Shown piece by piece: positions 24,988 through 35,361 of a stretch of 64,000 bases of DNA. Within the stretch, counting starts at the first letter, position 1; the number at the start of each line of letters is the position of its first letter. Under the pieces are notes generated by a model. That model did not search any database and was not told the DNA's origin. It was given only the letters and a program-made list of their open reading frames with translations. The stretch comes from Agelas oroides. Taxonomy: Eukaryota; Porifera; Demospongiae; Agelasida; Agelasidae. The stretch is taken from contig OX422197.1 in the NCBI GenBank assembly GCA_949130485.1, positions 5,052,693 to 5,116,692 of the forward strand. The letters are read 5' to 3'. The position numbers were made by a program, and so were the translations under genes.

Positions 24988-27900
24988 ATGGGACAGACAG
25001 CGAGCTCTAGCGCAGCTCCAGACATGCCAGAGCAACAAGCTTTCCGTGAAGCTTATGCTGAACTGATGGAAGCTATTCAGGATCCTGTTTATCTAGCAGC
25101 GAACCTGTACTCAGCTGACCTCATTCAGCTGGCTATTCGTGAGGAGATGACTACCCATGGCGTTTCCAGATTTGAGAAGAACGAGAAGTTACTCACTGCT
25201 GTGGAAAGTCAGATAAAGGCAACTCCCCCAAAATTTGCCATGTTTTTGAGTGTTTTGTCCCGAGACTCGTCTATGGAACCACTTGTAGAAAAGTTACAGA
25301 ATGCTTACAGTGAAGCGCAAAACTTAGAGAACAAGAGCCCAAGACAGAATGTATTTCAGAGAAGAATTGATCGTAAGTCTGGCATTTTTGATACAGTGGA
25401 ATCCCTCTTATAATTACAACATCCATAAATTCCTCAATCAGGACACTAAAGCAAGTAGTATCATTTCCCCCTAAGTTGCAGGGCTTGCATTCAAGGGCAG
25501 GCTACCAAACTGGACAAAAATGTTCAGACTGTCAATTATAGAACACTGAGCCACAGAAAATAGTCTGCATGGACTGAGCATAAAGTTTAGTGTATTTCAC
25601 AGTGCTGGCAGGGCCAGTAGAGCTCGCAAAATTCATGTTTCAAGTAGAACAAATTCATTTATCACATGACAAGGGATGGAACTCATGCAGGCAGTATATT
25701 CATATATCATTAGCTGACAAAAATTGCAACCTAGAGATATTATATTCGTGCATTATTGGATGCAAAATCCCAAGGCAGGATTAAAAGTGAGCCGCTTATT
25801 TTTGGTGCCATTAGTACGTAGGTGATTATCATATATGTGTACATACACATGTGGCAGTCACAGATAGTCCATAGTCATGAAGGAGCTAACCTTGAGCAGC
25901 ATGTGCCTGGTTGTTAGAATGAAGTGATAGCAAATTCTTACTTTACATGTAGCAACCCTTTTTGACGCTAGTTAGAAATGATGTTGATGATGGAAATGCA
26001 TATATATACAGAAATTGATTTGTATGCATACATATTTTGCCACATCATTGTTGAAGCACTAATTGCAGCAGTTGCTGTGCTTATGTTGATGTCTAGCCTG
26101 GAAATTGTATTACTGTGACATGATATGCGTAATTTTCAACCCAAACTCCTGTACATGACATGAATCCATTTTCAGCATCCTGGAGTGTAAAATGGTAAAG
26201 CTATGCCTGAGGCTAATATGCCAGCATGTCTGTTGTAATAGGCATATCTGAGAATAAGGCATAGTACCAGCATACTAGGCAATAGTTTACATGCGTGTGG
26301 TTTTATCAACTGAAGCATGCCTGATATATATATATATACTGGTACAATCTTTAGCCTGAGAGACTGGTTGTTTGAAGTCTAGACTATGTGATAGAAACTT
26401 TACACATCTGCTACATCATGTATGTTATTGTTGCAATATTGATTGCAGCATTTGCTTTACTTAGTTTCAGTAGCAAGACAATTTCCACAAATGAACTAGT
26501 TGTCGAACCTCGTGAGGACTCATATAACAAGCAAGAAAGCATACCCAGTGATCTGCCCAAGCTTAATGGACCTTTTGTAGGAAGAGAAAAGCAAGTGAAT
26601 GAAATAGTACCCTGTAGCAACTCTGTATAGCATGCTAAATCACTTGAAAGCAGACTTCTATATTAACACTCATTGCTGGATAGACACAAGCTACAAGGTA
26701 ACAGAATTGGCTAAAGTATGGAATATGGTAGTAAATCTATCATCAGCCTGTGTAAGACCATGAATAAATCTATAACTTGCAGTTTAGCTGAGGAATACGT
26801 GGAGCATAATAAGAAGAATGCAAAGCATAAGGGGCTGAATTTCATAAAAGCATAATGGCAATGGGCAAAATTTTATGCACAACAGGCTCACGCCTAGTGC
26901 TAGCTACCAAAGAGGTGCTCCTGACATCATCAGACAAAATCTCACTCACTATGTACATAATTGTATATTTCTCTTCATGATCCCCAGGTGAGCAAACACC
27001 ATCGTGCCACATCTGCTACATCATGTATGTTATTGTTGCAATATTGATTGCAGCATTTGCTTTACTTAGTTTCAGTAGCAAGACAATTTCCACAAATGAA
27101 CTAGTTGTCGAACCTCGTGAGGACTCACATGACAAGCAAGAAAACGTACCCAGTGATCTTCCCAAGCTTAATGGACCTTTTGTAGGAAGAGAAAAGCAAG
27201 TGAATGAAATAGTTCGATACCTCAAATCTGAATCAGTACACATTGTGAGCATCTATGGTCCACCTGCCTTTGGCAAGTCCACTCTGGCAATTCATGTGGG
27301 ATATAAGATGATTGGAAGTGGAGTTCCAGTTCGTTACATTGATATGACTGAAAATAATCTTGCCAGGAATTGGATGGATCTACCAACTCACAACTTAGCA
27401 CTTCGTAATCTTACCCAAGTAGAAGCAAAACTTGACGAACGTAAGTTTCCTTCCCATGCAGACTGGGCAGAACTGTTGAAGTGGGCCAAACTAATCAAAA
27501 CCCGTACAGTTCTTCTTCTTGACAACTGTGACAACATTTTACATGAACGCAAGGAAGAATTTCACAATGTTATACAACTGATGCAACAATTTTCTCAAAA
27601 TAAAATGAAAATCATTATAACAAGCCAAGAGCAAATTCAATTTCTAGAAGCATCATACACTGCTAGTGTCAGTGAATTAAGTCCAAATGCCTCAGTCAAA
27701 TTGTTGCAAGAAGTAGCACGTAGACATGGAGTTTACCAAGTCACAACAGCAGAGGGTATGAAACTTGCTAGTTTGGTGGGAAACTGTCCACTAGCCTTAA
27801 AAGTGACTGCAATGCTGTTGAGACAACGTTCATATAATGTCTCAGTTCTTGCAAGAATGCTCGAGAGGGCCCTTCTTTTAACAATTTCGGGTCGAGGTCT

Positions 27901-29389
27901 TCCACAACAGCATCGTTTCACTGCACTCATGGATATTGCATACAACTTCTTAGATAAAAGAGCCCATAACTGTAGCTACTACCTTAGTTTATTCCCAGGA
28001 TCGTTTGATTCAGATGCTGCAGTCAATGTTCTTAAGCTGTGTGGGGTGCCATCTGGAAATGAGTGTTTGGACTTCTTGGTTTGGCGATCACTAATTGAAG
28101 AATATGTGCATGGAAATGACCGTAGGTTCAAGTTCCACAAGTTGATAAAAACATACTTCATTGAGAAATTAGCTTTAACTTTTCAAACAATTCCAGAGTC
28201 ATTCGGAATTTTATTTAACAATAGCTTTCGAAAGCATTACTCTGAATATGTTACTGCTTTTGCACAACATATACAGAATACTGAATGCTCTGATGCTGAA
28301 AAATATAAATTCAAATCTGAAGCACATAATGTGCAATACCTCTTACAAATATTACTAGACAACCAACTAACAAGTGAATTTGAGGCTGCCACACTTGCAT
28401 TCGCATGCTATGAAAGAATGGTGCCAGAGGACCACACCATCTACAAGAAGATGTTTGACACATTGTATTCAAGCGAGACATTTGATTTTGTTTGTGAAGT
28501 ACTTGGAAGGAACTCTTGCGCTAGTGTGTATGTTAAAGTGCTTCACAAGCTGTACCTATCTATATGCAAAAATCAAAGTTGCAATGTTTTCAGCTGTGAC
28601 TATTTGTACAATATTTTACATCAAATTGATGGAATAAAAAACAGTATTGGTAACTCTTCAGAAGCTGCTGGAGTAATGAGGTTGATTGACTTGGATTATG
28701 CTGCTTGTGGGGTGTATCACATTTCTAATCATGGAGTAATTACTGTTATTATGATATTCTTTGTTGTTAACCTTGTATTATTTAATATATGTACATGTAC
28801 GTTTGGGCAAGGTTTTGAAGACAGAATGAGTGTATGTTTTGCTGATGGATTAACATTTTTCTTTTTTGTTTTTTACCACACAGGTGGTAATTTAGAATGG
28901 TTTGTGATTATCACTCTTCTTACCTTGACTCTACTTATCCTTCTATACAAACCTACTAGTGTGGTTATCACGATATCACTGTTCTTTTTTACTTTCTTTC
29001 TGAACTCAACCATCTCAAGTGCATGGACATGGATCACCCCATCACTGATGTTTCTTGTAACAGTTTCTTTTGTAGTTAGGAGAACAAAGAATCTGTTCTA
29101 CATAACTTTATGTTTCTTATTGGGTTGTTCATTTACTGTATTATGGTTCAGTGGAAATAATTCAGTTGAATACTATGTATCATTAATTATTTTCTCTGGC
29201 ATACCCACTACGAGGTGGTATGGATCAAGCATTCTTAATGAACCTGAGAGGCTTTTGTCCAATGTATCACTCCTATCTCTCACTTTGTCACATCTTGGGT
29301 TCTTCAAATCCCGGCTTGTTATGTACGTTGATGTCAATATTTATACACATGTTTTTTTGATTTTCATATTTGTGTTTTGCATTTTATAA
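24988..29389 (+). CDS. CARD + NB-ARC NLR-like protein with myristoylation motif and C-terminal membrane segments
   Basis: Exons 24988-25372 and 26988-29389 join in phase to give 928 aa. The N-terminus MGQTAS fits an N-myristoylation signal. Residues ~15-105 look like a CARD (EKNEKLL, FAMFLSVLSRDSS). A hydrophobic stretch VIVAILIAAFALLSF follows at ~143-157. The NB-ARC part has FVGREKQV (193-200), P-loop GPPAFGKST (219-227), Walker B LLLDNCD (D307), sensor IIITSQ, a GLPL-type NCPLAL (394-399) and an MHD-type FHKLIK (H512). After ~590 residues, CED-4/APAF1-like proteins would have WD40 repeats and plant-type proteins LRRs; here about seven hydrophobic segments follow instead. An 87-bp intron with no stop and a length divisible by three (28797-28883) may be removed. 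Likely role: membrane-bound death or immune adaptor ATPase (inference). CARD assignment moderate, NB-ARC strong. Confidence 0.85.
26393..26630 (+). pseudogene. Partial duplicate of the NB-ARC exon
   Basis: This stretch repeats the start of the exon at 26988 (hydrophobic segment, ELVVEPREDS, GPFVGREKQVNEIV) with few changes. It then diverges to a stop just before the P-loop would begin. The ccccag acceptor of the full exon is absent here and stop codons precede it in phase, so it is probably a dead exon copy. If spliced it would give a CARD-plus-membrane-anchor product lacking the ATPase. Confidence 0.7.
28797..28883 (+). other. Candidate 87-bp optional intron in the NB-ARC gene
   Basis: It begins GTACGT and ends TTTTTTACCACACAG after a long T tract with a TTAAC branch-like site. 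Both boundaries are in phase 1. The 29 codons inside are open, so both the retained and the spliced forms keep the reading frame. Confidence 0.6.
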
Positions 29390-29865
29390 GTATTAGCTAC
29401 ACCTCTGTTCATGATGCATTAAAGTTTAAGTTGTAGTTCTTGTACATAGACGATTTCAATATCACCATTTTGCTACAAACATACCAACTTATAAAGCAGT
29501 GTTAAATAAATATGATAGCCTGTTTGATAGTAACTACTTCATTAGTGCCACCAAGGAGCCAAATAGGATATCACCTGGAAGTGAACATAAGACTAGAAAG
29601 TGACAACCATTTGCACATACATACACTGTACTTAGTTTGAAAACAAAGGTGTGCATGAAACAGTATGCAGGTGTGAGTTGCTGTGACCGGGTTTTGGAAA
29701 CACAGTTATATAGGCAAAACATAATGTGCATTACAGAAAATATGAGACTTAATTTCATACTAGCTTCTACGTATATCCTACATTATATTAAGTAAGCCAT
29801 GTGTTGGAACTTTATCCCTGCTAACAAACACACAAAAAAGAAAATAAAACTTCACACTATCAATA
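29390..29865. other. Spacer after the CARD-NB-ARC gene
   Basis: AT-rich, with AATAAA-like sites near 29505 that could serve as the poly(A) signal. No gene seen. Confidence 0.4.
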
Positions 29866-30130
29866 ATGGCAGACCAAGTGGGTGGAGAGGAGAGTCTTTT
29901 CAGCCACAACTCCAGCATCTTTTGTGAGGGTTATGGTGGTGCTCTGCATCAATGGCTTTCAGGGTGGGCATGGGGAGGTCAAGGCAAATTTGACTGTTTG
30001 AGGATAAATTGCATGAGGATAGATCAAGATCCAGTACATGCAGCTATGGCTATAACATTGCTTGGTGTTTTAATACCTCACTCACCCTGGCTATACTCCA
30101 TGAATCCATTACTGGATGTTGGCTGATGTG
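29866..30130 (-). pseudogene. Death-domain exon fragment
   Basis: The minus strand matches the Death-domain exon near 35430-35780: the KAIDAEHHHNPHK, MLELW, PPTWSAIID and VK equivalents. The middle of the domain is deleted and a stop-rich junction follows. It keeps the frame at the site where the 35.4-kb copy has lost one base, so the two copies decayed separately. Confidence 0.65.
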
Positions 30131-30559
30131 TTGTCACTTCTACAGAGAGTATGTAAACATACTTCTAGTAAATGTACTTTCTTCAAGTCTACACAGTGGT
30201 CGTCCTTTTATTATGCAAGTAGTATTGCTCTTGCCATCTTGCAATTGAAAAAAAACCATCAAAATTAAAATATATGGACAGAATACATCGTTTTAAAGTG
30301 TTAGTTATTTATCTTTTAGGACTTTCCAATAGTTTTAAAAGAAAACCTCCGAGAAGAGGACAACCTCTCTACAAGGGACAAATGACCCGTCCCCAATGTG
30401 TCCTCTGTTCGGAGGTTTTACTGTATGTCTGCTATTTGACCTTCTTACAACAGTCATTTGCAACTATAACAGTACTAAGTTTCACAAGACCAGCTGTACT
30501 AAGTCATAAAAAGCATAACCGACTGCTTTGAAGGGAAAAAAAAGTATTCATTCTTTCTT
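30131..30559. other. Spacer
   Basis: AT-rich, with no recognisable gene. An inverted pair (AACCTCCGAGAAGAGGACAA and the TTGTC..CCTCTGTTCGGAGGTT-like text near 30345-30415) makes a small foldback. Confidence 0.35.
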
Positions 30560-31510
30560 GTTAAGAGGGTCATGGTGGTTAGTCCTCTGATGAGAGGTGG
30601 AGCCACACTCGCAAGTAGGTCTCCTCAGTCAGCACTCGTGGTGGGCAGTTGTGCGGTGGGTAGTAGAGCCACACTTACAATTAATGCCAGTGTCCCTGCT
30701 AGGAGCACCAGGAGGCACCGCTACGATGTAGTGTTAGGGGCACCATCTGGAAGGTACTGCTAGAAGCACCAGGATACATTGTTTGGGATGTAGTGCTAAG
30801 GATACCAGGATACACTGTTGGGGAGGTACTGCTAAAAGGAGCAGGAGACACCATCTGGAAGGTAGTGCTAGGAGCACCAGGATACACTGAGTTTGGAGAG
30901 GCGGGATTTGCTTGGAGATAATATAGGTGTACTGTTGAGGAGGGGGGTTTCACTTGTTGATGGAACCTGGTCCACAGCAGCAGCTGGGCCTTGAAATTTC
31001 ATTGCCAGGTAGAGAACGTAAGCTACTGTGCCAATTCTTTCTGGCACTGTTATCTCATTTTTCAGTCGTTCATCATCTTCTACAAACATGAAGTGCGTGA
31101 TAAAGGCCTGCTCTAGAGCAAGGATGTATTGCTGCTTCCACTGAGCCGGTCGTCGTGACTTGAGGGGTGGAAGAGTATCATTACCTCTGGACCAGTGCAG
31201 CTTCTCACTCATTGACCTACCAAATGACTACAACAAATCACTATCCAAGCTTGTTGATCACACCACGTCAATCATAGCAGCCAATGAAAGGCACCATGGT
31301 AGAAAGTGTGAGAAGTTCTACATTGGAAAGAGTACTTACTATACATGCCTGGTGAAAGACTCTTTGACTCCCACAATCAATCCACATGGAACACCAGGTT
31401 GATTCGTCAGCGGTGGAATGCACATAAAGAACATGGATACCAAGCCATGGCTGTGCTCACTGTTGTCACAAATACCAAAGTGCTGGTATCATCTCTGCTT
31501 GCCATTTGAG
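30560..31510. pseudogene. GIY-YIG-like/zinc-knuckle family, copy A, split by inversion
   Basis: On the minus strand, 31186-30560 carries the middle and tail of the family (RRPAQWKQQY, AYVLYLAMKF, 12-residue linker repeats, one degenerate knuckle region). On the plus strand, about 31191-31459 carries the N-terminal part (LIDLPNDYNKS, KCEKFYIGKS, HGYQAMAVLTVV), which should lie on the same strand. The 5' flanking text (to about 32300) is inverted with it. Frame breaks are present in both halves. It is a dead copy that records an inversion of about 1.1 kb. Confidence 0.8.
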
Positions 31511-32555
31511 AGATGGTTGTAATGAAGCATTCAGTACTGTGACAGGCTCTGGTATAATAATACTATAAGGAGAAGCAAAATGTACAGTGCTTAACTAGCC
31601 ATCCATGCAGACTCAGTTTCGCACTACAAGTGACTAAGGCTTATGCCACTTTCATGGTTATGACTTACACATACACGTACATAAGCGCATGTCCTGCATT
31701 GAGGCCATGATAAAACCTGAACTTAATTTTCAGTACACATTTGTTCCCTAATTGGAAAATGTAGGCCGCCCAGAGCAGTCTGTCTGAAGACTGTATTAGC
31801 AGTTTACATCCTTGTGTGGTAAATAATTGACAACTGAAATTGCACAGTTGTACTGACAAGTAGAAATTTGATAATGCCATCTGAAATTAGTAATTTCCTG
31901 ATCTGTTTTTGTCTCCCAAAGCAGTTTTTATAAAGACTGTGTTAGCGGGGAAAAGATGGCCTGCAGTTTATAGTGAAGGTGAGTATTCATTCACCATGCA
32001 GGACAAGGATAATATAGCTAGATAGCTGAAACCATAGATTAAGGTTTTTCGCACATTCTGTGGCTAAACTTTGTTGATTTGCCAGAACATTAACCCCATG
32101 CCAGGAAACCTGCATCCTTCCTGGTCCTGTGGAAAAACAAAACGTGGAGTGACCTAAGTATACCCAGACTCTCGTTGCCAGCTTATGCACACATGCCACG
32201 ATGCATGCTCTCCTCCTGCATAAACTGACTGCTTACTGTACAGTGGCACTCCTACTGGCAGGTTGGTCTCTTGTGTAAATGACCACTGCCATCATGCACC
32301 CTTTAGTTTGTTGCTTTTTCTGTTGTTGCAACTTATTATAGACGACATAATATCTACTAGTGAAGTACATGCAGTGTAGACATATTAGCATTCTTATCCC
32401 AATTTAAAACTCTCTTTGGGCAATGGAGTGTGCCAGTCTGATAAAACAGTGACGTTGATACTCAAAATGACTAACTTGACCAGTAGTGCTATGAAATATA
32501 AAAACCACACTGCTTTGAAGGGGATTAAAAAAGAAAAAACCCCAACAACTTGTGC
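31511..32555. other. Inverted 5' flank of copy A and 3' flank of copy B
   Basis: 31545-32040 matches the reverse complement of 34140-34460, including the non-coding first exon and its GTGAGTATTC donor, here on plus. The stretch 32200-32340 recurs near 38200-38340 and 42120-42260, so it belongs to the family's duplicated unit. No gene seen. Confidence 0.55.
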
Positions 32556-34082
32556 TTATGTTGTGTGTTTCTTGTTAAGAGGGCAGTCACGGTGGTTAGT
32601 CCTCTGATGGGTAGTGGAGCCACACCGGCAGGTAGGTTTCCTCAGTGGGCACTCGTGGTGGGAGGTTATCCTGTGGGTAGTGGAGCCACACTTACATGGC
32701 TTAATGCCAGTGTCCCTGCTAGGAGCAGCTGGATACACAATCTGGGAGGTAGTGTTAAAAGGACCAGGATACACTGTTGTGTTAAGAGGGCAGTCATGGT
32801 GGTTAGTCCTCTGATGGGTAGTGGAGCCACACTGGCAGGTAGGTTTCCTCAGTGGGCACTCGTGGTGGGAGGTTATCCTGTGGGTTGTGGAGCCGCACTT
32901 ACATGGCTTAATGCCAGTGTCCCTGCTAGGAGTGGGGGGAGACACTGTCTGGAAGGTCGGAGTGAGATCTCTTGGTACAAAAGGAGTGGGGCTTTGAAAG
33001 GTTGGATTAGTTGGGTGTGGTGTCGTGTTGTTAAATAGGGAGCGACATGCACTACCCATCTTGCGAATATGTTTGAGGATTGGTGTTTCATTCCTTGTCA
33101 CATCTTGGTCAGTCACACAGAAATGGGATGATTTGGGCATGTTGGTGGGAAGGTTAGAAGGCTGCAAGTAATTTGTAACCACTTTGGAACAATATTGTGG
33201 TGATGGTGGCGACATGTACCCAGGCACAGTGACCCCTGTTGTGCTGGTTGTGGTGGCAGTGTTTGGAGAGGAGGGAAGTGATTTCTGTGGCACAGTGACC
33301 CCTGTTGTGCTGGTTGTGATGGCAGTGTTTGGAGAGGAGGGAAAGGATTTCTGTGGCACAGTGACCCCTGTTGTGCTGGTTTTGCTGGCGGTGTTTGGAG
33401 AGGAGGGAAGGGATTTCTGTGGCACAGTGACCCCATGAGTTGAGCCTTGTTTGGAGGGTGATTGAGTGGGTGCACTTGGCGGAACAAGAACCCATGAGGA
33501 CAAGTCGAGAGTATCTTCCTTGCATTCTGTTGCTGGATTCAGACCCGGGTCTTGAGCATCCTCAAATTTCATTGCCAGGTAGAGAACATAAGCTACTGCA
33601 CCACTTCTATCAAGGTTTCCTGGCACCGTTGTCTCATTTTCCAGCCGTTCATCATCTTCTACAAACATGAAGTGAGTGATAAGAGCCTGTTCTAGAGCAA
33701 GGGTGTATTGCTGCTTCCACTGAGCCGGTCGTCGTGACTTGAGGGGTGGAAGAGTATCCTTTGTGACAACAGTGAGCACAGCCATGGCTTGGTATCCATG
33801 TTGTTTTCGTGCATCCCACCGCTGACGAATCAACTCGGTTTTCCATGTGTATCGATTGTGGGAGTCAAAGTGTCGCCCACTCCAGGTATGCATGGTACTT
33901 TTTCCAATGTAGAACTTCTCACACTTTCTACCATGGTGCTTCTCATTGGCTGTTATGATTGACTTGGCATGATCAACAAGCTTGGATAGTGATTTGTTGT
34001 AATCATTTGGTAGGTCAATGAGTGAGAAGCTGTATTGGTCCAGAGGCACTACCAAAGTGCTGGTGTCATCTCTTTGTGCCAT
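32556..34082 (-). CDS. GIY-YIG-like domain protein with zinc-knuckle repeats, copy B (508 aa)
   Basis: Starts at MAQRDDTSTL (ATG 34082-34080). Residues ~20-150 resemble a GIY-YIG-type nuclease fold: FYIGKS at about 57-62, a downstream Arg and His, and a Glu in ALEQALI; the first GIY triad is not obvious. Then comes AVAYVLYLAMKFED. A Ser/Thr/Pro linker follows, built from 22-residue repeats (GVTVPQKSLPSSPNT), then four CxCGSTTHxxxxHxxCPL knuckles in two pairs. The knuckle cysteines and histidines suit zinc binding. The coding region is one exon; a non-coding first exon ending at 34448 has a GTGAGT donor conserved in the paralogues. Substrate unknown: nucleic-acid binding or cutting is an inference. 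One of four copies between 30.5 and 45 kb. Confidence 0.75.
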   Translation of the reverse strand: MAQRDDTSTLVVPLDQYSFSLIDLPNDYNKSLSKLVDHAKSIITANEKHHGRKCEKFYIGKSTMHTWSGRHFDSHNRYTWKTELIRQRWDARKQHGYQAMAVLTVVTKDTLPPLKSRRPAQWKQQYTLALEQALITHFMFVEDDERLENETTVPGNLDRSGAVAYVLYLAMKFEDAQDPGLNPATECKEDTLDLSSWVLVPPSAPTQSPSKQGSTHGVTVPQKSLPSSPNTASKTSTTGVTVPQKSFPSSPNTAITTSTTGVTVPQKSLPSSPNTATTTSTTGVTVPGYMSPPSPQYCSKVVTNYLQPSNLPTNMPKSSHFCVTDQDVTRNETPILKHIRKMGSACRSLFNNTTPHPTNPTFQSPTPFVPRDLTPTFQTVSPPTPSRDTGIKPCKCGSTTHRITSHHECPLRKPTCQCGSTTHQRTNHHDCPLNTTVYPGPFNTTSQIVYPAAPSRDTGIKPCKCGSTTHRITSHHECPLRKPTCRCGSTTHQRTNHRDCPLNKKHTT

Positions 34083-35361
34083 TTGAGAAGATGGTTGTAA
34101 TGAAGCACTCAGCTGTCGTGTGACTAGCTCCAATGTAATAAAACACCGTAAGGAGAAAAAAAATGTGCAGTGCTTAACTAGTCATCCATCTAGATTCAGT
34201 TTCACACTACAAGCGACAAAAGTTGAAACAGAGGCCTGAGAATGAGATTAGTGCTTATAATACGTTACGGGGCATAAGGCTCGTGCCACTTTCATGGTTA
34301 TGACTTCAACATACACATACCGCATACACGTACATAAGCGCATGTAGGCAAATCAACAAAGTTTAGCCACAGAATCTATGAAAAACCTTAATCTATGGTT
34401 TCAGCTATCTATATTATCCTTGTCCTGCATGGTGAATGAATACTCACCTTCACTATAAATTGCAGGCCATCTTTTCCCTATATAGTGTAAAGGAGACTGG
34501 GTGTTTGTAATGTAATAAGGGCTGCCGGAAGTAAACTTTGCTTAATGTTATTCACAGCTGTATGAATGATAGTAACTTCAGTAGAATATGAATGGAATGT
34601 AAACCAGGTGTATATCAGAACACCAGCTGGTAGTTTATCATTGTTATGCACTAACTGGCCAAAGATGAGGTGTATTTGCTACAACCTGGTGTTTCCATCG
34701 AAATATGGTGTATTATTCCCCTTCCCTGTGCTAAAAACAAGCATAAGAATGTACTAAGATGTATTGTCTTAGTCTGTTGGCAGTGGACGGGGGTTACAGA
34801 CCTGTTGGACGGGAAATGAATGGTAAAGGCACAGGTGCTTTAGAACCCACTGTCTCCCATTAGTAAATCATTTTCTTCCACTTGACAGCAGTCCCACTGA
34901 TAATAACTACAGTTAGTGCAGATGCTTTATGGAAGAAAGGACATATTAGGAGGCATGGTATCAATATGTGAGGACAATGATTGTTACTGCAAAGCTAGCT
35001 AGTATTCATGAGTTTGCATCCCTTGCCAGATGTGGCTTGCACTTGAATTGAAAACTAGAGAAAACACCACTATCAGTGAAATGTCTGTCTCCATCTGGCA
35101 AGAGATAGCCCCCTATCATGTAAGCTATGTTTCATAGCCATACGTAGAAGTACACACTCACTTGACAACATATAGCTACACGTGTGCTGTACATATTTAA
35201 TTGTTATGGTTGGACCATTTTGGATTTCTACATTGTAACTTACTAAGCACTAAGAAGCAGCTGGAAGAAATATTTCAGGTACCATACAGAGTACATGCAG
35301 ACCAACCAATGTATGATGGAACATAAATGAAAAGTGTTGGCAGGATAATGCATCCATTCAT
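34083..35361. other. 5' region of copy B and spacer
   Basis: Holds the inferred 5' UTR intron and non-coding exon 1 of copy B (donor at 34448/34447), which contains a 5-codon upstream ORF (ATGGCCTGCAATTTATAG). From 34560 to 35360 I see no gene. Confidence 0.45.

Noticed and set aside
34083..34133. Extended N-terminus of the GIY-YIG-like copy B
   Set aside because: The extra 17 codons start at TTG and are not conserved. The MAQRDD/MAKRDD start is shared between the copies.
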